A DNA stretch of 64,000 nt, taken from positions 27,777-91,776 of the forward strand of contig NZ_NULG01000025.1 in assembly GCF_002577195.1 (NCBI RefSeq). The letters are read 5' to 3'. This DNA comes from Bacillus sp. AFS041924 (lineage in GTDB: Bacteria > Bacillota > Bacilli > Bacillales > Bacillaceae_G). Made by a program: the position numbers and the translations under genes. Below are positions 54,804 through 64,000 of this stretch, piece after piece. How positions within the stretch are numbered: the stretch's first letter is position 1; each line of letters starts with the position of its first letter. Under the pieces are notes generated by a model, which worked only from the letters and a program-made list of their open reading frames with translations, did not search any database and had not been told where the DNA came from.

Positions 54804-55164
54804 AATTTCTCACTTATCGAAAACTTTTCTATTTTATATCCTTATTATTGGATACTCTCTCTATTTTTTATTATGAAAAAATCAATAAGATTTAATTACA
54901 CATAAACAAAATTTACTTTCTCACATTTGTCAAACAAACTAAAAATAAATATGATTCAAGTAACTCCTTCATATTAGTAAGTCAGTTCTTTACTAATCCC
55001 CAGAGAAAAAGCTCATAAGAATAACATCTTCTAGATAGAAGATGTTGTAGGCTAAATTTCACAGAAATCTGAATGGGAATGATAAAAAATACCTCTTCAG
55101 TCCCCAAAGATTAAGGCTGGTAAGAATGAAGTTTTCTCCAATCTTATCAGCCCATTTTTCAAAA
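54804..55164. other. Gene-free region between yitT-family gene and prfB with prfB terminator
   Basis: It holds a hairpin at 55115-55152 pairing GGCTGATAAGA with TCTTACCAGCC (minus-strand sense), and a second perfect pair AACATCTTCTA/TAGAAGATGTT at 55023-55046. The first probably ends prfB transcripts. No gene is seen. Confidence 0.55.
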
Positions 55165-56263
55165 TTAAATTTTCGAACGTAAGTAAGCATCGATAAATGG
55201 ATCAAGTCCACCATCCATTACTGCCTGTACATTACCTACTTCAGCATTTGTACGATGATCTTTAACCATTGAGTAAGGGTGGAAAACATATGAACGAATT
55301 TGACTTCCCCAACCAATTTCTTTTTGCTCTCCACGAATTTCATCTAATTGTGCTTGTTGCTCTTCTATTTTACGTTGATATAGTTTTGCCTTTAACATTT
55401 TCATTGCAGCTTCACGGTTTTTAATTTGTGAGCGTTCTGACTGACATGTAACAACTGTATTAGTTGGAACATGTGTAATTCGAACTGCTGAATCAGTTGT
55501 ATTAATATGCTGACCACCAGCTCCACTTGCACGGTACGTATCAATTTTTAAATCTTCAGTACGGACCTCAATTTCAATCTCTTCATTAAATTCTGGCATA
55601 ACTTCACATGAAACGAATGAAGTATGTCTACGACCAGAAGAGTCAAACGGAGAGATACGTACTAAACGATGTACACCTTTTTCCGCTTTTAAGTACCCGT
55701 ATGCATTGTGCCCTTTAATTGCTAAAGTTACACTTTTAATACCAGCTTCATCACCTGGTAGGTAGTCTAATGTTTCCACTTTAAATCCACGTTTTTCAGC
55801 CCATCTTGTATACATACGTAATAACATAGAACCCCAGTCTTGTGACTCTGTTCCACCCGCTCCTGGGTGTAGTTCTAAAATTGCATTATTCTTATCATAT
55901 GGTTCACTTAAAAGTAACTGAAGCTCAAAGTCATTTAACTTAACTGTTAGTACTTTCACTTCAGAAACTAATTCATCAAATAACTCTTTATCATCTTCTT
56001 CTTTAACTAATTCATAAGTTATTTCTAGGTTCTCGTAGCCTTCTTCTAAATCACTGAATTCATTGATTACTTCTTTTAAACCACTTACTTCACTAATTAC
56101 TACTTGTGCTGCTTTTTGATCATCCCAAAAATTCGGCTCTGACATAAACGCTTCAAGCTCTTCTAATCTTGCTTGTTTTGTTTCGACGTCAAAGAGACCC
56201 CCTAAATGCTTGAAGGCGTTTCGCCATCTTTTCTAATTCTTGCTTTACTTCTACTAATTCCAT
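55165..56263 (-). CDS. prfB: Peptide chain release factor 2 PrfB, with programmed +1 frameshift
   Basis: RF2, 365 residues when read through the frameshift. The first frame starts at ATG 56263 ([20 protein letters not shown]) and reaches a TGA at 56191-56189 after 24 codons. The slippery site reads AGGGGG-TCT-CTT-TGA-C, the conserved CUU UGA C with an upstream Shine-Dalgarno-like stimulator. A +1 shift continues as [20 protein letters not shown]. The main part carries [15 protein letters not shown] (SPF codon-recognition motif) and the catalytic [14 protein letters not shown] (GGQ). RF2 thereby limits its own synthesis at UGA. Confidence 0.97.
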
Positions 56264-56301
56264 TACTTAACACCTCGATTAAATTTTACGAACATTAAAA
56301 A

Positions 56302-56380
56302 GCAGGTAAAGACAAGTAGTAAAGTAAGAGTAACTTTTTGAAAGTTACTTCCAACTCCTAATACCTACTTGTCCTTGCCC
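56302..56380 (-). promoter_or_regulatory. Structured terminator/leader between secA and prfB
   Basis: On the minus strand GCAAGGACAAGTAG pairs with CTACTTGTCTTTACCTGC as an outer stem around an inner hairpin GTAACTTTC...AAAGTTAC; TTTTT follows the outer stem. It ends about 35 bases before the prfB start. It probably terminates secA transcripts and may tune prfB expression. Confidence 0.6.
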
Positions 56381-56403
56381 CTTTTCATATAGTTTCTATT
56401 TTA

Positions 56404-58917
56404 TTAGATTCCTTTACCGTGGCAGTTTTTATACTTCTTACCTGAGCCACAAGGACAATCTTCATTACGACCAATTTCTTCGCCTTTTACGATTGGCTTT
56501 TTCTTACCTTCACCTTCACCATCATTACTTACATGAATTGCTTCACCTTGTACAGCTTCACGCTCTACGTCAGCTTCAATTTCAGCTTTCATAATAATAC
56601 GTGATACTTCTTCTTCAATAGAAGCAATCATCTCTTCAAACATTGCGAAGCCTTCCATTTGATATTCACGTAATGGATCGATTTGAGCATATGCACGTAA
56701 ATGGATACCTTCACGAAGTTGATCCATTGAATCGATATGAGCCATCCACTTAGAATCAACAGTACGTAATAATACAACTTTTTCAAACTCACGCATTTGT
56801 TCAACTGGTAAAGCTACTTGTTTTTCTTCGTAACGTTCGAATACGATTTTTTGAATTAATTCAACCATTTCATCTGGTTCTATTACACGTAATTGTTCAA
56901 CGGTAATTTCATCTTCATTTAATAAGTTTGCTTCTAAGAAATCAATGATTCCTTCTAAATTCCACTCTTCTTGAAGCTGCTCGTTTGGAGTATGAGCTTG
57001 AACTACTCGGTTAATAGTGCCTTCAATCATATTCTTAACGATTGGTTGTAAATCAGTTGAATCAATAACTTCAGAACGTTGAGCATAAATAACTTCACGT
57101 TGTTGACGTAAAACATCATCATATTGAAGTAATTGTTTACGAGCATCAAAGTTATTACCTTCAACACGTTTTTGTGCAGATTCAACAGCACGTGAAACCA
57201 TTTTACTTTCAATCGGTTGAGAATCATCTAATCCTAAACGATCCATCATAGCTGATAAATTTTCTGAACCGAAACGGCGCATTAATTCATCTTCCATTGA
57301 TAAATAGAAAGTTGTCACACCTGGGTCACCTTGACGCCCAGAACGACCACGTAACTGATTATCAATACGACGGCTCTCATGTCGCTCCGTACCAATAACA
57401 GCTAAACCACCAAGTTCACGAACACCTTCACCTAATTTAATATCTGTACCACGACCAGCCATGTTTGTCGCAATCGTAACTGCTCCACGGTGGCCAGCTA
57501 ACGCGATAATATCAGCCTCACGTTCATGGTTTTTCGCATTTAATACTTCGTGTCTAATACCTTTACGTTTAAGTAGTTGAGAAATCAACTCTGAAGTCTC
57601 AATCGCAACTGTACCAACTAGAACTGGTTGCCCAGCTTTGTAGCGCTCAACGATTTCATCAACAACAGCATTAAATTTACCATTCATTGATTTATATACT
57701 AGATCCGGTTTATCTATACGAGCGATTGGGCGGTTCGTAGGAATAACAAGAACATTCATATTGTAAATATTTCGGAATTCTTCTTCCTCAGTTTTAGCTG
57801 TACCCGTCATACCAGAAAGCTTTTTGTACATACGGAAGTAGTTTTGGAAAGTAATTGTTGCAAGCGTCATACTTTCATTTTGGATTTTCAAACCTTCTTT
57901 AGCTTCGATCGCTTGGTGAAGACCTTCACTGTATCGGCGACCTTTCATTAATCGACCAGTAAATTGGTCAACGATTACAATTTCACCATCTTGCACTACA
58001 TAATCTACATCATGTGTCATTGTAACATGAGCACGTAATGCCTGAGTAATATGATGATTTAAATTAACATTTTTCAAATCAAATAGATTTTCAACGCCAA
58101 AGGCTTTCTCCGCACGTGAAATACCATCTTCAGTTAATAAAACTGATTTTGTTTTTACATCATACGTATAATCTTTGTCTAACTGAAGCATGCCAACAAA
58201 AGCATTTGCCGCAATATAAGCTTGTGCAGATTGTTTCGCTTGTCCAGAAATAATTAACGGTGTACGTGCTTCGTCAATTAAGATTGAGTCAACCTCATCA
58301 ATAATTGCATAGTTTAATGGACGTTGTACGCGTTGTTCTGCGTATACAACCATGTTATCACGTAAATAATCGAAACCTAATTCATTATTCGTACTATACG
58401 TAATGTCACAAGCGTATGCTTCACGCTTCTCATCAGGATCCATACTATTTAAATTTAGACCTACAGTAAGTCCTAAGAATTCATATAATTGTCCCATTTC
58501 GCGAGCATCACGACTAGCTAAGTATTCGTTTACTGTAACAACGTGAACGCCTTCGCTACTTAATGCATTTAAGTAGACTGGTAAAGTAGAAGTTAAGGTT
58601 TTACCTTCCCCAGTTTTCATTTCAGAGATATTACCTTCATGTAAAGAAATTCCACCTAATAGCTGTACTGGATATGGAGTCATACCAAGTACACGAGTAG
58701 CACCTTCACGAACTACAGCAAACGCTTCAACTAAAATATCATCAAGAGTTTCACCCTTTTGAATGCGCTCTTTAAACTCAAATGTCTTGCCTCTAAGTTC
58801 ATCATCAGATAACTTTGCATACTGATCCTGTAAAGCTAATACTTGATCAACCTGTTTTTGCATTTTATTTAATTGTCGCTGATTAAGGTCAAAAACCTTT
58901 TTTATCATTCCAAGCAT
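56404..58917 (-). CDS. secA: Preprotein translocase ATPase SecA
   Basis: 837-residue motor that pushes preproteins through SecYEG. Walker [21 protein letters not shown], the second-motor motif [13 protein letters not shown] and the C-terminal zinc/SecB-binding [13 protein letters not shown] are all present, and the length is standard for Bacillus. ATG 58917 follows AGGAG. It lies upstream of prfB as in related genomes. Confidence 0.98.
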   Translation of the reverse strand: MLGMIKKVFDLNQRQLNKMQKQVDQVLALQDQYAKLSDDELRGKTFEFKERIQKGETLDDILVEAFAVVREGATRVLGMTPYPVQLLGGISLHEGNISEMKTGEGKTLTSTLPVYLNALSSEGVHVVTVNEYLASRDAREMGQLYEFLGLTVGLNLNSMDPDEKREAYACDITYSTNNELGFDYLRDNMVVYAEQRVQRPLNYAIIDEVDSILIDEARTPLIISGQAKQSAQAYIAANAFVGMLQLDKDYTYDVKTKSVLLTEDGISRAEKAFGVENLFDLKNVNLNHHITQALRAHVTMTHDVDYVVQDGEIVIVDQFTGRLMKGRRYSEGLHQAIEAKEGLKIQNESMTLATITFQNYFRMYKKLSGMTGTAKTEEEEFRNIYNMNVLVIPTNRPIARIDKPDLVYKSMNGKFNAVVDEIVERYKAGQPVLVGTVAIETSELISQLLKRKGIRHEVLNAKNHEREADIIALAGHRGAVTIATNMAGRGTDIKLGEGVRELGGLAVIGTERHESRRIDNQLRGRSGRQGDPGVTTFYLSMEDELMRRFGSENLSAMMDRLGLDDSQPIESKMVSRAVESAQKRVEGNNFDARKQLLQYDDVLRQQREVIYAQRSEVIDSTDLQPIVKNMIEGTINRVVQAHTPNEQLQEEWNLEGIIDFLEANLLNEDEITVEQLRVIEPDEMVELIQKIVFERYEEKQVALPVEQMREFEKVVLLRTVDSKWMAHIDSMDQLREGIHLRAYAQIDPLREYQMEGFAMFEEMIASIEEEVSRIIMKAEIEADVEREAVQGEAIHVSNDGEGEGKKKPIVKGEEIGRNEDCPCGSGKKYKNCHGKGI

Positions 58918-59073
58918 TCGTAACGCTCCTCTATTTTAAAGTCATAAACTAAAATGTCATTAAGTAATTAGATACTATTTCTAATTTTATCATTAAATGA
59001 AGATAAGTGACAACCTTATGTGAGAATGTTCTATTAGAATTATTTAATATTTTCGAAAATAATCATATAAACC

Positions 59074-59111
59074 AAAAAAGGACTAAGCTAATACTTTAGC
59101 TTAGTCCTTTT
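59074..59111 (-). terminator. Terminator after hpf
   Basis: GGACTAAGCTAAAG and the matching CTTAGTCC arm form a long hairpin (stem about 12 bp), followed by TTTTTT on the minus strand. Confidence 0.88.
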
Positions 59112-59130
59112 ATTATTATTTTGTTTAATA

Positions 59131-59676
59131 TTATTTAGCTTCAATTAAGCCATATCGTCCATCTTTTCTAGCATAAACGATGTTAGTTTTATTTGTTTCA
59201 CCGTTTAAGAATACAAAGAAGTTATGACCTAACATATTCATTTGTAATACAGCTTCTTCTGCATCCATAGGTTTCAAATCAAATTGTTTTGTACGAACTA
59301 ACTCGATATCGTTTTCGTGCTCCTCTACTGCAACTGCAGATTCAGTAGTTGATGGTGCGAACATGAATTTTAATGAACCTTTTTCTCTTAACTTACGATT
59401 CACTTTTGTTTTGTGTTTTCTAATTTGACGATCTAGTTTGTCAATAACTAAATCGACAGCTGCATACAAGTCTGCATGCTCTTCTTCTGCACGTAATAAC
59501 ATATACGTTCCAGGAATAGTTACTTCAATTCTTTGCTTGTCGTGGAATACCTTCGCATTAACTCTCGCCGTTAATTCTTCGTCAAAATAACGATCAAATC
59601 GCGATAATTTTTTATCTACGTAATCACGAATTGCTGGAGTAATTTCAATATTTTCGCCTCGGATGTTTAGCATCAT
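59131..59676 (-). CDS. hpf: Long-form ribosome hibernation promoting factor HPF
   Basis: 181-residue long-form HPF that dimerises 70S ribosomes to 100S in resting cells. The N-terminal half (about 1-105) is the ribosome-binding YfiA-like domain, and the C-terminal half holds the dimerisation domain (TKQFDLKPMDAEEAVLQMNM, then LGHNFFVFLN). ATG 59676 is chosen because GGAGG lies eight bases upstream; the open frame to 59697 would include that site. Confidence 0.95.
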   Translation of the reverse strand: MMLNIRGENIEITPAIRDYVDKKLSRFDRYFDEELTARVNAKVFHDKQRIEVTIPGTYMLLRAEEEHADLYAAVDLVIDKLDRQIRKHKTKVNRKLREKGSLKFMFAPSTTESAVAVEEHENDIELVRTKQFDLKPMDAEEAVLQMNMLGHNFFVFLNGETNKTNIVYARKDGRYGLIEAK

Positions 59677-59865
59677 ATGGGTTTCCTCCTTCATCAAGCT
59701 CCAAAAATGAAAGCTGTCATACTTATATTCTACACCTCTATCTGTAATTCCTCCATGAAATTTTTGTCAAATATGAGAAATCTCTTTGTCTATTTTTCGA
59801 ACTTTATTCGTATAGATCCGATTATGTTTTTAACCACATTCTTAAAAATTTTTTCCAAATAACAA

Positions 59866-59892
59866 ACAAAGGCTTACTCAAATGAGTAAGCC
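59866..59892 (-). terminator. Terminator after the cold-shock gene
   Basis: GGCTTACTCA and TGAGTAAGCC form a tight hairpin, followed by TTTGTTTG on the minus strand. Confidence 0.75.
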
Positions 59893-59942
59893 CTCGTGGT
59901 CCGAATCTATATAAGCAAATACTTACTTATTAACGGAAAAAA

Positions 59943-60140
59943 TTAAATTTTAGTCACATTAGCAGCTTGAGGTCCACGGTTACCTTCAACGATTTCGAAG
60001 CTAACTGCTTGGCCTTCTTCTAAAGATTTGTAACCTTCAGCGTTGATAGCTGAGAAATGTACGAATACATCATCTCCATCTTCGCGTTCGATAAATCCAA
60101 AACCTTTTTCTGCATTAAACCATTTTACTTTACCTTGCAT
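59943..60140 (-). CDS. Cold-shock protein (CspA family)
   Basis: 65-residue single-domain nucleic-acid chaperone. The RNP1 motif [10 protein letters not shown] and the RNP2 motif DVFVHFSAI are intact. ATG 60140 is preceded by AAGGGAATGG, and a strong promoter lies about 55 bases upstream, leaving a moderate 5' leader. Which Bacillus csp paralogue it matches is uncertain. Confidence 0.95.
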   Translation of the reverse strand: MQGKVKWFNAEKGFGFIEREDGDDVFVHFSAINAEGYKSLEEGQAVSFEIVEGNRGPQAANVTKI

Positions 60141-60190
60141 TCAAATCCATTCCCTTCAGTCGAAAACTTGTGAATCTTCTCCACATTTCA

Positions 60191-60220
60191 ACTATACATC
60201 ATGAAACTAGGACAAGTCAA
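60191..60220 (-). promoter_or_regulatory. SigA promoter of the cold-shock gene
   Basis: TTGACT (60220-60215), an 18-base spacer and TATAGT (60196-60191) on the minus strand. The -35 lies in GGACAAGTCAAA (60210-60221), which is repeated inverted at 60306-60317. Confidence 0.7.
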
Positions 60221-60415
60221 AAGTAGCTTATCGCCTTTTTTTTCGCGAATTCGACAAATAACGAAAAATTCTAATTATTTCTTTATTTATCTTATTCACT
60301 TACCCTTTGACTTGTCCCACTATTATTTTCCTAATTTTTTAGAAAGAAATTTAAATCTTTTTTCCTATCAAATGATTTTAATCTTTCAATTGATGTTTTT
60401 CCTTAATCCTGGCAT

Positions 60416-62236
60416 TTAAACCTTAAATCGATAAGGTACTGTAGTTACAATAACGCTTCGTTTATGAAGTAAATACGCACGTAATAATAAACTTGATTGA
60501 TTATGTAAAACATTATGCCAGTTTTTCTTCGTAATAAACTGTGGTATTAAAACCGTAATTTCAAAGCCGTTTTCATGTGCTTTAGCTTCCATTTCATCTA
60601 TTACTTTTAAAAGTGGTCTAGTAATTTCTCGATACTCGGAATGAACAACAATTAGTTTAACATTTGGATTCCATGCTTCCCATCTTTGTCGCATTTGCTC
60701 TTCACTTTCTTTATCAAAAGAAATATAGACAGCATAGACTTCATCAGCAATACCTTGAGCATATTGCATAGTACGTTCGACTACTTTTGTAATCCCGGCA
60801 ACTGGGACAACCATAATATTCCCGTTAATTTTTTCAGGAATATCATTATTCAATCTTAACTGGTCACCTACTGCTTCATAGTGTTTCCGTATTCTTAAGA
60901 ATAGAATAACAATTAATGGTAAGAAAACAAATATTGACCAAACTTGATTTAATTTAGTTGTTAAGAAAATAATTGATACTGTTGCTGATATAAATGCTCC
61001 AACGAAGTTTGCAATTAATTTCGGGAACCAACCTGCTGGTTTTTCTCTAATCCATTTAATAACCATACCTGTTTGAGAAAGTGTAAATGGTACGAATACA
61101 CCTACAGCATATAATGGAATTAATTCTTCTGTTTTCCCTTGGAAAGCAATAATAAGTAAAATTGAAGCTACTCCAAGTGTAATAATACCATTCGAGTAAC
61201 CTAGACGATCTCCTCGAAGTAAATACATTCTAGGCATAAATTTATCACTTGCTAAGTTATATGCAAGTAATGGGAATGCTGAAAATCCAGTATTGGCTGC
61301 TAATACAAGAATTAATGCTGTTGTACCTTGGATGAAGTAATAGATTATATTTCGTCCAAATATATCTGAACCTAATTGAGACATAACCGTTTCTTCTGCA
61401 TTTGGTACAATTCCATACCAGTATGCCAAAAACATTATTCCTGAGAAAAGTACTGCTAAAATAGAACCCATCATCAATAATGTTTTTGCTGCATTTTTAT
61501 CAGAAGGTTCCTTAAAGTTCGGAATAGCATTCGAAATCGCTTCTACACCCGTTAAAGCAGAACATCCAGATGAAAATGCTTTTAAAAGAATAAATAGGGA
61601 GATTCCTGGAACAACCGTACCTATAGCTGAATGTGGTGTTTGTGGTGCATGGCCTGTAAAAACGTTATATAAACCTACGATAATGATAATAACAAGTGCT
61701 ACAACGAATAAATAAACTGGATATGCCAAAATTGAAGCAGATTCAGTTAATCCACGTAAGTTTAAAATTGTAATACAAATAACCAAAATAACAGCGATAA
61801 AGACTGTGTGAGAATGTAATATCGGAAAGGCGGATGTGATCGCGTCCGTACCTGCTGATACACTAACAGCTACTGTCAAAATATAGTCAACTAATAAGGA
61901 TCCACCGGCAACTAAACCCGGAACCACACCGAGATTTTGTTTGGAAACAACATATGCGCCTCCACCGTGAGGATAGCTAAAAATTATTTGGCGGTATGAT
62001 AATATTAATGCAAGTAATAAAATCAAAACACCTATACCAATCGGAACCGAATACCAATATGCAACCGCCCCAACCGTCGTTAACACGATCAAAATCTGTT
62101 CTGGACCGTATGCTACTGAAGAAAGCGCATCCGAAGAAAGAATTGCTAATGCCTTCGTATTCGATAACTTTTGTTCACTTAATTCTGTCGACTTAAGTGG
62201 TTTACCAATTAAGTATCGTTTTAAAATCGATAACAT
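60416..62236 (-). CDS. kimA: High-affinity potassium transporter KimA
   Basis: 606-residue KUP/APC-like potassium importer, the same length as Bacillus KimA (formerly YdaO). Twelve or so membrane helices include LSSDALSSVAYGPEQILIVL and the conserved AGGSLLVDYILTVAVSVSAG, and a cytosolic C-terminal domain of about 150 residues holds AYLLHKRSVIVTTVPYRF. ATG 62236 follows AGAGGTG. In B. subtilis the gene is controlled by a c-di-AMP riboswitch; none is recognisable in the 350 bases upstream here. Confidence 0.9.
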   Translation of the reverse strand: MLSILKRYLIGKPLKSTELSEQKLSNTKALAILSSDALSSVAYGPEQILIVLTTVGAVAYWYSVPIGIGVLILLLALILSYRQIIFSYPHGGGAYVVSKQNLGVVPGLVAGGSLLVDYILTVAVSVSAGTDAITSAFPILHSHTVFIAVILVICITILNLRGLTESASILAYPVYLFVVALVIIIIVGLYNVFTGHAPQTPHSAIGTVVPGISLFILLKAFSSGCSALTGVEAISNAIPNFKEPSDKNAAKTLLMMGSILAVLFSGIMFLAYWYGIVPNAEETVMSQLGSDIFGRNIIYYFIQGTTALILVLAANTGFSAFPLLAYNLASDKFMPRMYLLRGDRLGYSNGIITLGVASILLIIAFQGKTEELIPLYAVGVFVPFTLSQTGMVIKWIREKPAGWFPKLIANFVGAFISATVSIIFLTTKLNQVWSIFVFLPLIVILFLRIRKHYEAVGDQLRLNNDIPEKINGNIMVVPVAGITKVVERTMQYAQGIADEVYAVYISFDKESEEQMRQRWEAWNPNVKLIVVHSEYREITRPLLKVIDEMEAKAHENGFEITVLIPQFITKKNWHNVLHNQSSLLLRAYLLHKRSVIVTTVPYRFKV

Positions 62237-62590
62237 ATGTACACCTCTACATAAAAAGTAAAAACTAAACTATTTGAGTTTATCACATTATTATAAGAAA
62301 TTGTGTGATTTATAAAGAAAATCTTTCCAATAATTTATTATGTTTTTGTCAAAATAATTAATATTAACTTTCCTCTAAATCAAATTAAAATACAATAAAA
62401 TGAAATACCACATTAATTAAATAGCACTTCAATTGAAAGATGTATTAAATCTGGAAGAAGTTTAATTATAAATTCCTTCTCTAAACATAGAAGAGACTTA
62501 GCATATTACTAAGTCCCCTCATCTTTTTTATTACTTCTATATCAACTTAATATTGGATAATTTATTGATCCTTTTCCCCTAGTAAAAACT
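62237..62590 (-). other. Gene-free region upstream of kimA
   Basis: AT-rich, 354 bases. A hairpin at 62489-62512 (GACTTAG...CTAAGTC with G-U-extended stem, minus strand) follows the flgM stop and may end the com/flgM transcript; its plus-strand side also has TTTTTT. No ydaO-type riboswitch signature is seen. Confidence 0.5.
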
Positions 62591-62839
62591 TTATTTTTTG
62601 TTAAAGAAATCAAGCATTTTCTCAGCCACTTCTATTGGTTTAACTTTGTATGTCCCTTCTTCGACTTGTTTTTTTAACCGCTGTATACGTTCATCCCGTG
62701 TTGCGACTAACTGACCTTCGATTTGAACATCTTTCGCCTGAGGGGAGATTTCTTCTTTTTTTACTTGTTCTTGTTTATCTTTTTTTAAGTTGTTTTGATC
62801 TAAATGAATATTATCTTCAGTAGATGTGTTACTCTTCAT
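62591..62839 (-). CDS. flgM: Anti-sigma-D factor FlgM
   Basis: 82 residues: a disordered, polar N-terminus, then the conserved C-terminal region with ISPQAKDVQ and RDERIQRLKKQVEEGTYKVK followed by VAEKMLDFF, the sigma-binding helices of FlgM. ATG 62839 has AGGTGAG four bases upstream; the open frame to 62878 lacks a ribosome-binding site. It lies 167 bases after comFC, its normal place in Bacillus apart from the missing yvyF. The following flagellar genes (flgN, flgK, flgL, fliW, csrA, hag) are absent, and kimA comes next. Confidence 0.85.
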   Translation of the reverse strand: MKSNTSTEDNIHLDQNNLKKDKQEQVKKEEISPQAKDVQIEGQLVATRDERIQRLKKQVEEGTYKVKPIEVAEKMLDFFNKK

Positions 62840-63005
62840 TTTTCTCACCTCATCGTTAATCGTGTTATACCTCGTCACTTCATTATTTATGTAGGATGTA
62901 AGATTTTTCTAGTTTTTTTGAACTATTATTTCAAATGCACATCATTTATATCGGTAAAATTCTCTGTAAAATTAAGTCCTTTTTCACACGACAAACAACT
63001 AACAT

Positions 63006-63686
63006 TTATGCACGTATTAGCGTAAGGGAATTCACTTTTGCAGCACCATTTTGAAATAGAATTGCTGCAGCATCTCGTACTGTCTTACCAGTAGTATAAA
63101 TATCATCAAGTAATACAATCGATTCATTATCGATTTTTTCTTGCCCGCAAAAAGAAAATACTTGTTCTCGACTTAATCTTTCAAATCGATTTAACTTACT
63201 TTGCTTTTCAGTATGCAATCTCTTTAAACAATTTGTAAATTTTAAACCAGCATGTTGAGCGAGCACTTCTACCTGATTAAAACCTCTCTCTTTTAACCTT
63301 TCATCACTTAACGGCACTGGAACTATTTTATAATTTTCGAAAGAATTTTCATAGTATTCCCTCAAATGCTCAGCAAATAATGAGGCTAATTGAACATCAC
63401 CACAAAATTTAAAATAATTTAACCATTCTTTGATCTCATCGTTGTAATGAAAAATGGATTTATTTATAACTAATGGCTTATTTGGATTTAGTTTCCTATA
63501 CTCTATGCAATTTTGACAATACTTTTGATTATCATTAATATAACCACAGCACGTCTCACAAACTGGACCAGCTATTTTTTTAAATTTCGTTAAACATTGC
63601 GAACATACTGTTTCCTTACTTTGAAAAAACAATTTATGCAATGAAAACTTCCCAACAAATTGTACACCACAATACACACAGATCAT
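63006..63686 (-). CDS. comFC: Competence protein ComFC (phosphoribosyltransferase-like)
   Basis: 226 residues: an N-terminal zinc-ribbon region with paired cysteines (CVYCG, CSQCL, CETCCG, CQNC) and a C-terminal phosphoribosyltransferase-like domain with SDERLKERGFNQVEVLA and the PRPP motif VLLDDIYTTGKT. It helps natural transformation together with the ComFA helicase. ATG 63686 overlaps the comFA stop (ATGA); the TTG at 63701 abuts AAAGG too closely. comFB is not between them. Confidence 0.93.
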   Translation of the reverse strand: MICVYCGVQFVGKFSLHKLFFQSKETVCSQCLTKFKKIAGPVCETCCGYINDNQKYCQNCIEYRKLNPNKPLVINKSIFHYNDEIKEWLNYFKFCGDVQLASLFAEHLREYYENSFENYKIVPVPLSDERLKERGFNQVEVLAQHAGLKFTNCLKRLHTEKQSKLNRFERLSREQVFSFCGQEKIDNESIVLLDDIYTTGKTVRDAAAILFQNGAAKVNSLTLIRA

Positions 63687-64000
63687 TTTCGATCTAACCA
63701 ACCTTTCTTAACCCCTAAATGATTCATTAAAAGAATTTGTTTTTTAGCTTTAGCCATTTCTTCACTAATTCCGTGATGAAAAAAGATAACCTCACCACTC
63801 GCATAATCACTATGTCTACCAGCTCTTCCTGCAATCTGTACGAGCGCACTTTCAGTAAAAATCTCCTCATCAGCACCAAGCACTGCAATTTGACTATTCG
63901 GTATCGTTACGCCTCGTTCTAAAATTGTCGTTGTAATTAAAACCTGAATATCTCCATTTCGAAATGCAGTTACTTTTTCATGCCTTTCTGGATCTTGACT
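63683..64000 (-). CDS. comFA: DNA uptake helicase ComFA (C-terminal part, runs off the window)
   Basis: Only the last 105 or so residues are inside the window, and the gene continues past 64000. Helicase motifs V and VI are visible: TTTILERGVTIPNSQIAVLG and SALVQIAGRAGRHSDYASGE. ComFA is the ATP-driven translocase that pulls single-stranded DNA through ComEC. It overlaps comFC by four bases. Confidence 0.93.
   Translation of the reverse strand, partial: SQDPERHEKVTAFRNGDIQVLITTTILERGVTIPNSQIAVLGADEEIFTESALVQIAGRAGRHSDYASGEVIFFHHGISEEMAKAKKQILLMNHLGVKKGWLDRK

Noticed and set aside
55165-56263. prfB as a frameshifted pseudogene
   Set aside because: The break is the conserved RF2 programmed +1 frameshift site with an intact slippery sequence.
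60201-60419. 72-codon frame on the plus strand between csp and kimA
   Set aside because: No ribosome-binding site and runs into the kimA stop; phenylalanine/leucine-rich translation typical of AT-rich noise.
1-64000. CRISPR arrays, tRNA or rRNA genes, insertion sequences, prophage
   Set aside because: Looked for regularly spaced repeats, tRNA-like cloverleaf signals, transposase motifs and phage gene order; none was found.

Overview
The window is a chromosomal segment of a low-GC, spore-forming member of the Bacillaceae. The evidence is a three-gene GerA-type germinant receptor, tandem T-box control of trp, a PerR/Fur style of metal and oxidative stress control, and the conserved Bacillus neighbourhood comFA-comFC / hpf-secA-prfB / yitT-cccB-ftsEX-ctpB-minJ. 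I see no phage genes, insertion sequences, tRNA or rRNA genes, or CRISPR arrays. The species cannot be named from this evidence.

Layout. (1) 0.25-1.2 kb: an MDR-type quinone oxidoreductase. (2) 1.4-5.1 kb: thiamine operon thiD-cytX-thiM-thiE (minus strand) behind a TPP riboswitch with its own terminator. (3) 5.3-14.1 kb: an unusual locus that interleaves an FTR1-type iron permease (efeU), two helical extracytoplasmic proteins with Fur-box promoters, and five envelope-glycan genes: an epimerase, a flippase-like protein, a phosphatase/phosphotransferase-like protein, a polyprenyl-phosphate GT2 and a GT-C membrane glycosyltransferase. (4) 14.3-21.6 kb: a decayed PLP-decarboxylase tail, then trpEGDCFBA behind two consecutive UGG T-boxes. 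(5) 21.8-25.4 kb: a ger operon. (6) 25.5-33.7 kb: assorted metabolic and regulatory genes (DUF47, LysR, MBL hydrolase, SteT-like permease, PbuG under a guanine riboswitch, RluF-like pseudouridine synthase). (7) 33.8-39.5 kb: a 1359-residue secreted Vpr-like subtilase with a dockerin-like C-terminus, divergent from an HTH-TPR (RRNPP-like) regulator. (8) 39.6-44.9 kb: mannitol operon mtlA-mtlR-mtlF-mtlD. (9) 45.1-64 kb: the division, secretion and translation core: minJ, ctpB, katA (two perfect PerR boxes), an EnvC/PcsB-like M23 protein, ftsX, ftsE, cccB, yitT-family, prfB (programmed +1 frameshift), secA, hpf, csp, kimA, flgM, comFC and partial comFA.

How the parts work together. Thiamine, tryptophan and purine uptake genes each sit behind a metabolite- or tRNA-sensing leader. 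The iron locus and catalase carry recognisable Fur and PerR sites. The M23 hydrolase lies directly downstream of ftsEX, which is thought to activate such enzymes. FlgM is present, but no flagellar filament genes lie between comFC and hpf.

The best candidate for something undescribed is the Fur-associated iron/glycan locus at 5.3-14.1 kb. Other notable points are two genes whose best start codons appear non-canonical (ATA for a gerC lipoprotein, ATT for rluF), the dockerin-tailed subtilase beside an RRNPP-like regulator, and the orphan flgM.
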